Below, in pieces: positions 50,454 through 62,634 of a stretch of DNA of 64,000 bases. Numbering within the stretch: the stretch's first letter is position 1; the number at the start of each line of letters is the position of its first letter. The stretch is from Hyalella azteca. Its lineage: Eukaryota; Arthropoda; Malacostraca; Amphipoda; Hyalellidae. A model generated the notes under the pieces. That model made no database searches and was not told where the DNA came from. It saw nothing but the letters and a program-made list of their open reading frames with translations. The stretch is taken from the NCBI RefSeq assembly GCF_000764305.2, contig NW_025931421.1:116120-180119 (forward strand). Reading direction: 5' to 3'. A program made the translations under genes and the position numbers.

Positions 50454-51575
50454 GTAATATATAATCATGTCATATTATGTTGGCAAATATAATCGAACTG
50501 ATTTTTACTCAGATGACTTCAAAATATGCTCTAATATTTAATCGCGCTCATTTTATTAGCAGGTTGAAATGAACGTTCTTCTGTCCTCGATTGCAGAGAA
50601 TTCTCCATCAAAAATATACATCGTTTGAGTGAGCATTTTTTATAATAAATTTACTGATTTATGTTCTGCTTATTCCAGAGTTGCAACATAGATCAACAAC
50701 TGGGCTTGCCTAGTTCAAATAATGCGGTGACTTATCCAATAGATTGACATTTTGGTCCAAAATGGGTTCAAACTCGTGAAATGTGCGTCATACGCAAGAG
50801 AAAATGATGAGGTATAGATCGGTAAACATAATGATGAGCATCCGTCATACGAAAAAAACATGACGAGCATACGTCATACGAAAGGGAGAAAGAAAGAGTG
50901 TATATCTGCTTACATAAAACGTACGTCATTATAAAGGGAGAAGGGAAGGAAGTAGATCTGTTTTTGCAAAACGTCGTCGAACGAGAGGAAGAATGAAAGG
51001 CTTTATGTATGCCTACGGGAGAAGGGAGAATGCCCTGTTTACGTAAAAAGTACGTCATATACGAAATTAAGTAGATCTGTTTATGTATACGAAATATCGA
51101 ATGAAGGTTGAAAATATATGTTCACGTAAAGCATACGTCATATGGAAAAGGAGGCTGAAATGGAGTAGATTCTTTTATATAAAACGTACATCATGCGATA
51201 GCGAAGCGAAGGGTCCACATTTGCTACCAGTATTCGTGCGTCAATCAAATGGGAAATAAGAGAATACCATTTAGAAGAGAATGCCAAGTTGACCACTGGC
51301 AAAGAGCCTGACCGTGGCCACTCTTGCTGTCTCACAGAAGTCCTGATGCAAAATTGGTGTTGTTTTCTCTGTTCTGCTTCACTCTGATTATAAAAGCAAA
51401 TCATTTGGCTGATTGGAAATTTAATGGTGGTAAAAAATTTCTTTACATTTTAGCATTCCATCGCCATTACGATAATTGAGGGTTATTTTGTGACGAGTAT
51501 TTGAGACAAAGTTTCATGATAGCGTAATTTATTATCGTATGAGTCTTGGGAAGCAAGAAGCCTGGCAGCCGCACA
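50454..51575. repeat. degenerate ~60-bp CGTACGTCATA repeats and flank
   Basis: From about 50780 to 51210, words such as ACGTACGTCAT, AAAGGGAGAA and AGTAGATCTGTTT recur at irregular spacing, an old tandem array. The rest has no features that I can name. Confidence 0.5.
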
Positions 51576-51578
51576 AAC

Positions 51579-51725
51579 CGCACGCGTGTCCCTCACGTGT
51601 CCACTCAGCTGCACGCGTGTCCCTCACGTGCCCACTCAGCTGCACGCGTGTCCCTCACGTGACCACTCAGCTGCACGCGTGTCCCTCACGTGTCCACTCA
51701 GCTGCACGCGTGTCCCTCACGTGTC
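51579..51725 (+). repeat. 31-bp satellite array
   Basis: About 4.7 copies of CTGCACGCGTGTCCCTCACG followed by TGTCCACTCAG. It ends at an N (51726) where a different array begins, so the junction may be artificial. Confidence 0.9.
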
Positions 51726-51726
51726 C

Positions 51727-53098
51727 NTCAGCTCAAGAGGTCAGCCATCATCTGGGTAACTAATCAGCTTAAGAGGTCTGCCATCATCTGGGTGACTAAT
51801 CAGCTTAAGAGGTCCGCCATCATCTAAGTGACTAATCAGCTCAAGAGGTCAGCCATCATCTGGGTAACTAATCAGCTTAAGAGGTCTGCCATCATCTGGG
51901 TGACTAATCAGCTTAAGAGGTCCGCCATCATCTAAGTGACTAATCAGCTCAAGAGGTCAGCCATCATCTGGGTAACTAATCAGCTTAAGAGGTCTGCCAT
52001 CATCTGGGTGACTAATCAGCTTAAGAGGTCCGCCATCATCTAAGTGACTAATCAGCTCAAGAGGTCAGCCATCATCTGGGTAACTAATCAGCTTAAGAGG
52101 TCTGCCATCATCTGGGTGACTAATCAGCTTAAGAGGTCCGCCATCATCTAAGTGACTAATCAGCTCAAGAGGTCAGCCATCATCTGGGTAACTAATCAGC
52201 TTAAGAGGTCTGCCATCATCTGGGTGACTAATCAGCTTAAGAGGTCCGCCATCATCTAAGTGACTAATCAGCTCAAGAGGTCAGCCATCATCTGGGTAAC
52301 TAATCAGCTTAAGAGGTCTGCCATCATCTGGGTGACTAATCAGCTTAAGAGGTCCGCCATCATCTAAGTGACTAATCAGCTCAAGAGGTCAGCCATCATC
52401 TGGGTAACTAATCAGCTTAAGAGGTCTGCCATCATCTGGGTGACTAATCAGCTTAAGAGGTCCGCCATCATCTAAGTGACTAATCAGCTCAAGAGGTCAG
52501 CCATCATCTGGGTAACTAATCAGCTTAAGAGGTCTGCCATCATCTGGGTGACTAATCAGCTTAAGAGGTCCGCCATCATCTAAGTGACTAATCAGCTCAA
52601 GAGGTCAGCCATCATCTGGGTAACTAATCAGCTTAAGAGGTCTGCCATCATCTGGGTGACTAATCAGCTTAAGAGGTCCGCCATCATCTAAGTGACTAAT
52701 CAGCTCAAGAGGTCAGCCATCATCTGGGTAACTAATCAGCTTAAGAGGTCTGCCATCATCTGGGTGACTAATCAGCTTAAGAGGTCCGCCATCATCTAAG
52801 TGACTAATCAGCTCAAGAGGTCAGCCATCATCTGGGTAACTAATCAGCTTAAGAGGTCAGCCACCATCTGGGTGACTAATCAACTTAAGAGGTCCGCCAT
52901 CATCTGGGTGACTAAGCAGCTTAAGAGGTCATTCATCATCTGGGTGACTAATCAGCTTAAGAGGTCAGCCATTATCTGGGGGACTAATCAACTTAAGAGG
53001 TCTGCCATCATCTGGGTGACTAATCAGCTTAAGAGGTCCGCCATCATCTGGGTGACTAATCAGCTCAAGAGGTCTGCCATCATCTGGGTGACTAATCA
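51727..53098 (+). repeat. 36-bp satellite with 108-bp higher-order units
   Basis: Monomers of the form TTAAGAGGTCTGCCATCATC followed by TGGGTGACTAATCAGC. From 51734 to about 52810 they are ordered as a fixed triplet (types GGTCAGCC/GGGTAAC, GGTCTGCC/GGGTGAC, GGTCCGCC/AAGTGAC) repeated about 10 times with almost no variation. From 52810 to 53098 the monomers are diverged and unordered, as at an array edge. Confidence 0.95.
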
Positions 53099-53352
53099 AA
53101 AGTGCAAATGAAGTACCTCAGGTACTTCACACCTACGGGCAATTCGAGACTCGAGGGATCATAACCTCGAGTTTACTAGAGCAATAAGTGCCATGGTTAA
53201 ATTTCATCCATGACAAGAACTTCGAGGCAGAGAAAACGCCTTAGAAATTCATTATATTTTAATTAAAAACGTTAAAAAGTGCCGCTTCAGTATTAGTTAA
53301 AAGTTCGATTTATCAATGCAGCCGCTTGACAGCGCAAAGAATAGACTATTTC

Positions 53353-53705
53353 CCAAACAAAATTCAGATGCGGGTCCGACTCTGGAATAGGTACCGCCCA
53401 GGACTCGGGGCGCGCGTAAATCAGCGTCTCTATGTCCGCTTTTGGTTCTCCTTTTCGTTCTCTAGTCAGACAGCTACGAGAGTCTGCTCCCTACTCTGGC
53501 GGCCACTGGGCGGTACGTAATGAGCTCGCTACAGGTTCCGCGAGAGCTCTGGCCGAGTCTGCCAAAAGGATAAAAAAAATCGCCCCCCCCTTCCTCCCGA
53601 GTGGGAGGAATTAGGGAGGGGCGTTCAATGCATACTATGCTTCTTTTTAATGCCTTTATTTCGACCGCCAAAAATAAATGATCATACAAGACAACTCTGG
53701 TCAAA
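53353..53705 (+). repeat. dispersed repeat, copy 1
   Basis: Starts near CCCAAACAAAATTCAGATGC and is almost identical to 63607-63960. It holds a GC-rich hairpin-like AATCGCCCCCCCCTTCCTCC / GGGAGGAATTAGGGAGGGGC block and an AAAAATAAATGATC end. Both copies lead into the same 35-bp tandem repeat. It could be an LTR or a composite satellite unit. The family is unknown. Confidence 0.75.
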
Positions 53706-53845
53706 GACGCAGTGATGAGGGCTAGTACAGTGATGTAACAGACGCAGGGATGAGGGCTAGTACAGTCATGTAACAGACGCAGTGATGAGGGCTAGTACAG
53801 TGATGTAACAGACGCAGTGATGGCAGTGATGAGGGCTAGTACTAC
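53706..53845 (+). repeat. 35-bp tandem repeat
   Basis: About four copies of GACGCAGTGATGAGGGCTAG followed by TACAGTGATGTAACA. The same repeat starts at 63959 and runs off the window. Confidence 0.9.
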
Positions 53846-54919
53846 ATGATAGTGTATCACACAATTTACAATAAACCATTGACTAGGTAGAGGTATCAAT
53901 TTCTAATGGAAACCTTCGCATTGACTGCAACTAAATAATAATCCACTCTCCAACACATGACGAGTAACGCCTCTGCATCAAACTTTCATCATGTAAAATA
54001 ATAATAGAAATAAACAGAAAAAATATTTCCTGCAATGATCACCACAATAGTTATAGAAATCAAGTCCATTTCATGAAACAAAACCGCAGCAACTTATAAG
54101 CTGTTTCCCTCACAATCACACAATTAATTCATTTATAAACTCAAGTTCAAGAAACACAAATTAAATACTTGGTCATTCCTGGCACAAAAACACTACGACG
54201 ATATTTAAATTCCTTTGATTCTTCACAACCAATAGTAAAAATAAAGGTGATCACAGAATACTTCCTTCCTGATCAGCAAAATTTACTCGCCAAAAAATTC
54301 AGTTCACTCGTGCAGTCAAAATTGCATAACTTGTACGCTATTTTACTGGCTCTCGCATATTTTTCAATGATCAAAATACAAGCAGCCTGAATGTGATACG
54401 TGATCATTCCTGGCACAAGGACACTACACCAATTTTCAAATTCCTTTGCTTCTTCAACAATCTAACACTAGAAACGGTAAACAAGAGACCTCGTAAAACT
54501 AAAAATCGAGACCAGGAATGCAGCATATTCTTTGGTAGAATAGTTGTTTTCAGGATGAATTAAAGAATTTTTTTTTTCACCGCGAATATTTTCTTCCATA
54601 GCACACTTTACCAGCGAATATTTTCTCCTACAACTCACTTCAATTCACTGCCCAAATTACTCGTCTTTTCCAGGTAAAAATTTAAATCAATTTCAGGAAT
54701 CAACCATCCCTTAGATACCGTTTCCAGGTCCTTATTATAATTCAAGTAGCCGGATTGCTTTGGAATAAACGTCGTGTATTGGAGAATTGTGAGTGGCATT
54801 GTGTAGCCTAGGTGAACGTCTTGGAGTTGCCGAGATGGCGGTGCCTTCTGAACCTTCGTCTTTCTGATGAACTTCCATCGAAGTTGAGAATTCATTACGG
54901 TACTTGTCGGAATAGCTGG

Positions 54920-56181
54920 TCATCGTCGGACGCGGTGGTCTCTGCCTCCCTCCCAGTCGGACGCATTCTTCAGGGCATTCATAATGGCTTTATTTACCTC
55001 TGGTCTTTTCGCACTGACGAATCTTGTTTGCTTGAGGCCGGCTGTAAGGTATGAAAGAAAATAACTGACCGAGTAGACATGCAACTGATATATCATGCGT
55101 AGTTCAATAGAAATAGTATACCGTATAGCGGATCTGGTGATTGCACCATAAAGGAATTTGTTCAAGCTGAGATGCTGATTGTGGTCGTGGACTGGTCAGT
55201 CTTAGGTAGTTCGGTGCTTTAAGCGGAAACTAAGAAATACGTTTATCTTGGAGTGCAAATTAGAGAGACATGCAATCCCAACTAGTAGGGAGCCGTACCA
55301 CGCGTGTGATGCCTTTTCCTTTCCGCGCACGAATCTATTGTGATTTTTACAGTAACACTATTGCAACATTGAATATTTTCACAGTAAACATTGCCATCTT
55401 CATACCATTTTAAATATTCTTGATGTATATCTTACCCATTATTCTCTCGTACGCTTCATGATCCTTGAAGCTTTCTTTGGTGTTTTGACGACGGGAATCC
55501 ATCCCTGTGAAGAAACGGTGTGCCAAGTCTTGGTGAGAAGCAGCTTCATCATTCCCCTTACAGTAGCCTGAAGCGACGGGCGCTCAGCCCCGGCCAGCCT
55601 CTCAATCTAATAAAAAGACATAAATATTTAAACCTTAAGCAGAAGCCACAGACCATAGTGAAGAAAGCTACCCAATTTCAAGATATTATGGAAGAATGAC
55701 TTGCTGAGTTTTTGTGAAACGTGTAATTTAGATCAAAGATCCTAGGTTGATAAGTAGCAACCTAGTTTCACACAATCATATAGATTTGAAATGATTTGAA
55801 AAGTCTTCACGGAAAATAGTGGTAGGATGACGGCTGTACAGAAAGTCTAGTGTTCAAGAGCATAGATTAAAAGTGTAGCAAAGAGACGCCATGTGAGAGA
55901 TACGTTATAAATTAAGACACTTAATAATGCAATAGATTGCCCAATATTATGAGTTCCATTTGTTATATTGTGTGGATCATATTACCAACTCAGCTAGTGC
56001 AGTATTAAACTAAACTCACCAACTCCTCAGTTGACATCAACCCGTCCAGTTCTTCGAAGGTTGACGCTGGGCGACGATTAGGCCAGACTAAAGGTTTGGC
56101 GTTAGCAGGAAGCCGATCTCGTATCTCGTTGACCACCATATTAGTATCGGCGCAGATGGACTTCAGGGAGCGAAGAGTGCC
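54920..56181 (-). pseudogene. DUF4806-like gene, 3' exons, frameshifted
   Basis: Three minus-strand exons: 56020-56181, 55436-55606 and 54920-55041, with GT-AG borders. Exon 1 (54 aa) includes VWPNRRPASTFEELDGLMST, exon 2 starts IERLAGAERPSLQATVRGMM, and exon 3 is GLKQTRFVSAKRPEVNKAIM followed by NALKNASDWEGGRDHRVRR and a stop. The pattern of a Pro-containing opener, a VRxxxKLLLT helix, a TG...KESF segment and a final helix ending in GGR resembles the DUF4806 domain, which is common in arthropods and has no known function. Exon 2 needs phase 0 at its start and phase 1 at its end, but its length (171) is a multiple of three. The reading must shift by one base near 55526-55534 (LLLTK to DLAHRFFTGM). 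This is either a mutation or an assembly error. 5' exons were not found. Confidence 0.5.
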
Positions 56182-56189
56182 CTAAATTT

Positions 56190-56966
56190 TCAGAAGCCGA
56201 GCAATGGATGAATCAGACACAGTTTTGTCTTGTACAGATAGCTCCAGAATAACTTTTTGTATTTTTTCTTCTTCTGAGATAGTCGAGTGTATTCCAAAAT
56301 TAACTGGTGTTTATTGTTCACTTTTTTTCCATGCCTCGCCAATATGAATATCCAATTCTCCCCCTGTTGCATTTGTCTAATGCTGCAGTATCATCTGGGT
56401 CAGTAATTTATGATTCTGTTAGTAGTTTTGACATCTTTAAAGGTTTGAGGGAGAAGGCTTCCTGTCTATGTCGATGCTTCTGGCGAGATGTGAGCTCTGA
56501 ATAGTTTCGTCGATGTTCACTCATGACAGCTCAGGGCTTCTAATTGAGTATCAAAATCAATTTATTTTTCAAAAATGTACAATAGCAATAGAAAATTACC
56601 AAACAACTCAAAAAATTAGGTTATATGTAAGCTAATCCTTAGTCAGAACAGATCTGCAACATCTGCAAAAAGTTTTAAATGAAAAAAAACAATGGGGATG
56701 ACATTAAAAGGACTCATGGCTCAATATTTGATCAAACAGCAAATCTTATCAGTATTCTTATATAAATAACATATGTTATAGATATTCTATACAAGAATAG
56801 TATAGTTTTAGATGATGAACTTAGGAATATTATAGTAAGTGGCAACAGTAAGAACAGTAAGAGGCACCAGCCAATGAAAGAAACATGATGGTGCTACTGC
56901 TACTACAGTCATTGGGAGGAGTCTAGGAGAGAGCCTCAGAGAGGATGGGGGGTTAGTGTGTGATGT
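56190..56966. other. no recognised gene
   Basis: AT-rich DNA upstream of the DUF4806-like exons. The missing 5' exons of that gene may lie here or beyond, but I could not identify them. Confidence 0.3.
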
Positions 56967-56974
56967 AGAGTAAG

Positions 56975-58635
56975 CAGGGTTGGTGATTTTTTGATTTAAA
57001 AAAAATAAAAAATCAATGATTTAATTGATTTTTGCATGATTTTTTTATTTATTTGATTTATTTAATTTTTCAACTTTTTTGTCTTTTTGAAATGTTATTT
57101 TTTATGTTACAAATAACCTACTAACAATAACAGTACATGGATGGCTAAAAAAGGCAGTTATTGCCTTCAAGGGACACGTGTCCCACATTTCTTAGAAATG
57201 TTTAGCAGATAAACTAATCAAAATATTGCAAAACTAAAAATAGTGGCGTAAACTTCAACATTTTTACGATCTATTATGTATAAAGCTAGTCAAGAAATCA
57301 AACATTTACTATCTCAAAAAAATCGCTGAAAAAAAATGTGAAAAGTGCGATTTTGGAAAAGTACCTCTGCTTAGGTCTGGAGCAAAAAAAATATTCGTCG
57401 TATTGAAAAATTTTACTTACATAAAAGTTGCACCCAGGTGTCGGCTTGAAAACGTAATTGACAGAATATGCCTATCTCATTCCAAAATAATATGCATTTA
57501 AAAATTACTTTTTAAAGACAACACTTCTGAACAATACAGTGTCTTGGATGTTACACAGGTACAATGAATTTCTAATTTTATTTTCAAATATTGAAAAAAA
57601 ATTTTTTTGAGATATCAAAATTTTATAAATTTTCAAAATTATTTATTCTGTCAATTGATTCATGCATTGTCTCTGACTTTAGGCAATTGTGGAAAATTTC
57701 AGATCAATTGGACAGGTCAAATTGTCTCATATATGGATTATAAGATTTGTGGAAGATGAAATTTTTTTTTAAATTTTGTAATAATGAAAAAATATTTTTT
57801 AATCGATAAAATTATATATTCTGTCAATTGATTCATGCATTGTCTCCAACTTTATGCAAGTGTGCCAAATTTCAGATCGATAGGACAGGTAGAAGTGTGT
57901 TAAATATCGATTATAAGATGTGTAGCAGACAGACAGACAGACAAACAAACAAGAAGTGAAGTTAAAGAGAAGTGTTGTAAAAAGGAACACTCCCCGGGGT
58001 AATTAGGGACACCCTTAAAAATGCATTTACAGTAGAACCTCAGTTAGCAAAGGCTCCAGTTAACAAAAAAATTGATTAGCAACAAAGAATTTTGATTACA
58101 TTTACCTCGCTCGGCAAAAAAATTCACTTATACGGTAATTAATGAATATGGTAATATCATATCAATAAAAGAAAAATAAGCAAAAAAATCACAGAAAATG
58201 TCATTTATGGTACATCTACATCATCTACAATGAAAGAAGAGGACTTCAGAGTACTGTTAGTAATAGATGAGTACACTCTGCATGCTTCAAATGTTTGAAA
58301 TTGAGTTTTATTTCAAGTGTCCCTCTTTACCCCATTCAAGATTAATTCAGGAGCCTTTTATATTGCGTCTAGTGCCTTACAAATAGCATATGGAATTTTT
58401 TTGAAGATGCCATTCGATAGCCCTCGCAAAGAGCTATGAAATGAGCCTAGACTTGTTTCTGAAATGTTTCATGTTAAGAAGTTATTAACAAAAAACGCTC
58501 AACCATCCCTTTTTACCCCATTTGACGGTACTATTTAAAAATAAAAATAAATAAAAAATGACAATTTTTCTATTGAAAAATGAAATGATTTAATCACATG
58601 ATTTAATCAGTTTGATTTAATCCTTGCCAACCCTG
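56975..58635. mobile_element. hAT-type transposon, 1661 bp, non-autonomous
   Basis: Ends CAGGGTTGGTGATTT (left) and CAGGGTTGGCAAGGATT (right, reverse complement), flanked by perfect 8-bp direct duplications AGAGTAAG (56967-56974 and 58636-58643). The CAGGGTTGG start and 8-bp duplication are hallmarks of hAT elements. The inside is AT-rich with no transposase frame. A segment near 57640-57770 is repeated at 57820-57950 (CTGTCAATTGATTCATGCAT words), followed by a CAGA/CAAA simple repeat. Confidence 0.88.
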
Positions 58636-58643
58636 AGAGTAAG

Positions 58644-60330
58644 CCATGTGGTATCTAGTACAGTAGTGGGCAAAGTGGCAAACTATCAATTTTTAAAATC
58701 AGTTCATTTTAAATTTCCTCATTTATTTGAGATTTGAACCAATATCTTATGTATGATGATGCTGATATCCATGATACTTTGCTGGTCTACTTATAGGACT
58801 CAAATTGAACTTGAAGAAGTCTAAAAAACTCTCTGCTTTGCCACTATGGACTTCTCCTAAGATTATGGTTATCAAGTAACATTTAGCCATAGGTTTTCAA
58901 AACTCATGTATACTAATGTGAGGTTTCACTTTGAATTGATTATCCAAAAAATAATAATATTCCAATATCCACCCTCCTGAGGTAAGTAGGAAATCTTTTG
59001 AAAGTATGTCACCCTCATTTAGTACTAGTAGCACCTCCAGTGTAACTCGTCTTTCTCATATGCCCCACTTCCCACTAGTGCTGGAGAACAATCCAATAAA
59101 TATTAGGGATTGCTCACTAAAATTATTTAGCATCAACTTGGAGGCTGGAGCTTGGTAATCTTGAAAAGACATTAGGAGTCAGTCTTTGTATTGGCTGGCA
59201 ACCACATATACATTGAATTTTGGTATAGGAAATACGACATAGTCACATAGCTAGTCATTAGTCAGGGACAAAAACAAAGTCAGGGGCGCAAGCAAAGTCA
59301 GGGACAAGATATATTGGACTGAGGCTAGAGGAACAGATAGTAGCTAGCTTATGTGTTTTCGTTATTGCAAAAATAATTGTAGTGGCTAAAAGATATGAAA
59401 ATTCTAAATCAAAGACGTGTGAAACAAGAAAGTAGTTTATTATTATTTTATCCTAGTTTCAAATGACCATGACAGCCGTTCGCCATTATTCGACACTTAG
59501 CTACGAAAGTTACTGTAGCCTAGGAGCTGTATTATCAACACATCAACTCACAGGTATAAAATCACTGACAAATTTTCGGTCAAATTCACACAAAAAACAC
59601 ATATATTACATATGGAGTTTATTCATATTCTAAATTCCCCAAATTAGCAAATAATGTAGAATTATATCCGCGGCAGCCGGCAACCAACATGAGGCGACCG
59701 CTAGACGACACTTGACCATAACGCGGGCAAGCAGCGATAGGTTTCCAATATTTTAACCGCTCTTAAAGACATGAGTGTATTTATTTCAAGCTATTGAGTT
59801 TTAAAGAAATATATATATATCACCAACAAATTGGCTTTTGATTTTATATAATATGCGTAAATTATCAATAGATTACATTATAGACTTCTTAATACAAAAA
59901 AATATCACCAAATACTTTTTTAGAATAGGTAAAAACTACCGTTCGAAAAATGGACAGCTTGCGTTCACGTACTATTTTTAACTGTTCTGTCGTACACAGA
60001 TCACTTTTTAGCCTGCTGCCTCAAAACCGAGAACAGTTTAACCAAATCCAGAAATTCTTTTTTTACAATCACCTCCCTCGCCCCCCCTGGCAAGAGGTGC
60101 GTAGTCCCCCGACCCCCGCGGGGGAAATAGTGTTCCATTTGTTATACATCGTATAGTTATACATCGTATAGTCATACATCCTACAGTTATACATCGTATA
60201 TTCATAAATTTAAATCGTTTAAATCGTTATAGACCTAATCATTTGTTTGCATTTAGTGATCGTAATAGTGAGTCTGGGGGACGACCTAATTTGGAGGGTT
60301 GTGTGTCTGGGGAAATGACACTGCAGTTTG
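58644..60330. other. no recognised gene; short 15-bp repeat
   Basis: AT-rich intergenic DNA. 60140-60205 holds about four copies of TTATACATCGTATAG. Nothing coding could be supported. Confidence 0.4.
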
Positions 60331-60339
60331 TGTGCCCAG

Positions 60340-62634
60340 GTTCAGGGGGCTGGCGCTGATCGGCAGTAGGCTGAGCGCCGTAGAGCTGCTGCAGCTGCTG
60401 CAGACCCTGAGAGACGAGGGCCTGAGGACGGATGACAGGGGCGACACGCGCGCCGAGGTTGTCAAGCAGTGGATGTTGGCCACCAAACTGTGAGCCAATA
60501 TTACTGCATCGCTGATGATAATAATCATTCTACATCACAATGATATTAATGATGTAGAATTGTCTCTGATGGCCGCCGCTAAATGAAACAAAATGGCTGC
60601 CGACGATAATGGACCGCCCACTCAGATGGCAGCCAATCATTGGACACGCGCCATCATCAAGACAATCACTATCACTTGACATATCAGAATAATGATATGT
60701 CGTCATTATTGTTAATCCTATATCTTAAACATATATTCTCAATAATTATATATGATTTATTTATTTATTATGTAATTATATAGGAATATGTGAAATTATT
60801 TGGGATAATTGTAATATAGGTTATAATTATGTATAATTTTATTATATTAAATAATATATATATAAAATATTATTCTTAATTTAATTGGGTTTATAAATAT
60901 AATATATTATAACATAATTTAATAAAATAATAATAAATTATAGTTCTATATTTTTGTATTAAATTAATATATAAATGATACTTTGCTTATATCAATGATA
61001 AGAAGATGGCGCTCCGTCATTGGTCGCCATTTGTCGGCAATTATCATTGGCCGACAAATGGCCAATGGATCCCCAAGATGTGCGGACAAATGACCAGCAG
61101 CCGCCACACACGATGGCGGCTGCTGGCATGCCACATGCCACATGCCACACAAGATATTCACTGCCGCACTCCCACAGTGATGGGCGTGTTCGTCTCTACA
61201 TCACGCCCTGCGTGCCGCCGGGGGGACCAGCGGTGCCCAGTGACGCCGAACTGCAGGAGGCGTATCATGGATACATATGCGCCTCCGAGGACAATAATGT
61301 GGGTTTTGTGTTGGATTAATGAGTCTGTGTGTGTGTTTTGTGTGGGATTAATGAGGCTGTGTGTGTGTTTTGTGTGTGATTAATGAGGCTAGGTATGTGT
61401 TTTGTGTGGGATTAATGAGGCTATGTGTGTTTTGTGTGGGAGTAATGAGGCTGTGTGTGTGTTTTGCTTTAGTTTCCTTAGTATTTGTTTGAGACGTAGC
61501 AGTCCCAAGCCACGATGGATCGCCGCCCCTGATTATCGTTCATCCGCCCTCATTTAAGCCACCTGATGCTGTTGCTTGCTTCTCGCCGCTGGTAGTGGTG
61601 CATGGGAGGTCGATGTGGGATTGTGCCCAGGAACACGTCCAGTTATCTCTTGAAGGTCTCCAGGGTGAACTCCCCCTCTCTTAGATCCCTTGGTGGGGCG
61701 TTGAACAGCTTTGGCCCTGCCCCGGAAAGTGATCTGGGATTTAATGAGGCTTTGTGCGTGTTTTGTGTGGGATTAATGAGTCTCTGTTTGTTTTGTGTGG
61801 GGTTAATGAGGCTTTGTGAGTGTTTTGTGTGGGATTAATGAGTCTGTTTGTGTTTTGTGTGGGGTTAATGAGGCTGCGTGTGTGTTTTGTGTGGGATTAA
61901 TGAGGCTGTGTGTGTGTTTTGTGTGGGATTAATGAGGCTGTGTGTATGTCTTGTGTAGGATTAATGAGGCTGTGTGCGTGTTTTGTGGGATTAATGAGGC
62001 TGTGTATGTTTTGTGCGGGATTAATGAGGCTGTGTGTATCTTGTGTGGGATTAATGAAGCTGTTTGTGTACTTTGTGTGGGATTAATGAGGCTGTGTGTG
62101 TGTTTTGTGTGGGATTAATGAGTCTGTGTGCGTGTTTAGTGAGGGAATAATGAGACTGTGTGTGTTTTGTGTGAGATTAAAGAGGATGCGTGTATGTTTT
62201 GTTTGGGATTAATGAGACTGTGTGTATGTTTTGTGTGGGTTTAATGAGACTGCGTGTGTGTTTTGTTTGGGATTAATGAGACTGTTTATGTGCTCTGTAT
62301 GACGCACGGAAGTCACTCACTTTACTGTCATTAATATACGTATAATCACACTTACGGCCTAGACAGTCTATTTGCAGTTCCATATCATTTTGCATGATTA
62401 CTGTTAATGCGATTCTATTTGTAACGCAATTAGTTTGATATTTTGTTAAACGAGTTTTAATCTATGAACATAATTCTTGTTTTGTTACAGAGCTCAGCAG
62501 AGTTATTCACGTCGCTTGTAACGATATGGTGAATGATGGTGGTGGTGGTGATGGCCATGTATGCACTTCAGAATGGATTTGCCAACTCCTGGGTTCGTTC
62601 TTTTATGAATTAGATTACGTTTAGTGGAATATCT
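60340..62634 (+). CDS. unidentified gene, three 3' exons
   Basis: Exons 60340-60489, 61178-61302 and 62491-62634 join in phase (2, then 1) to one open frame ending at TAG. Exon 1 (GC-rich, good GTGAGC donor) encodes FRGLALIGSRLSAVELLQLL, then QTLRDEGLRTDDRGDTRAEV and VKQWMLATKL. Exon 2 continues DGRVRLYITPCVPPGGPAVP, then SDAELQEAYHGYICASEDNN. Exon 3 gives ELSRVIHVACNDMVNDGGGG and about 26 more residues. Helical, charged composition and GC contrast with the AT-rich flanks support real coding for exons 1 and 2. Exon 3 depends on a weaker GTTTTG donor, and a nearby alternative (GTGGGT at 61299) would end the protein sooner. I do not recognise the family. The 5' part is missing. Confidence 0.45.
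61303..62290 (+). repeat. ~30-bp GTGTGTGTTTTGTGTGGGATTAATGAGGCT-type minisatellite
   Basis: Many copies of a ~30-bp unit (GGGATTAATGAGGCTGTGTG plus a TGTGTTTTGT run) fill the intron between the last two exons of the unidentified gene. They start directly at the exon 2 donor. The array is split at 61460-61745 by a LINE fragment. A lone diverged unit reappears at 63445-63480. Confidence 0.85.
61510..61745 (-). mobile_element. LINE reverse-transcriptase C-terminal fragment
   Basis: Minus-strand reading gives GAGPKLFNAPPRDLREGEFT, then LETFKR, a stop, LDVFLGTIPHRPPMHHYQRR and EASNSIRWL, the usual LFNSLP...FK..LD.FL..IPD.P...SNS end of LINE pol. It is related to 6740-7330 but carries an in-frame stop. 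It sits inside the minisatellite. Confidence 0.7.

Noticed and set aside
51579..53098. CRISPR-like appearance of regular repeats
   Set aside because: The repeats are head-to-tail with no unique spacers, and the DNA is eukaryotic.
52800..53111. 103-codon repetitive frame
   Set aside because: It is the translation of the 36-bp satellite and its repeats carry no gene signal.
54635..54923. Minus-strand frames overlapping the DUF4806-like stop (one starts at ATGA)
   Set aside because: They lie in what should be the 3' UTR of that gene. Composition is only weakly protein-like, and there is no splice or homology support.
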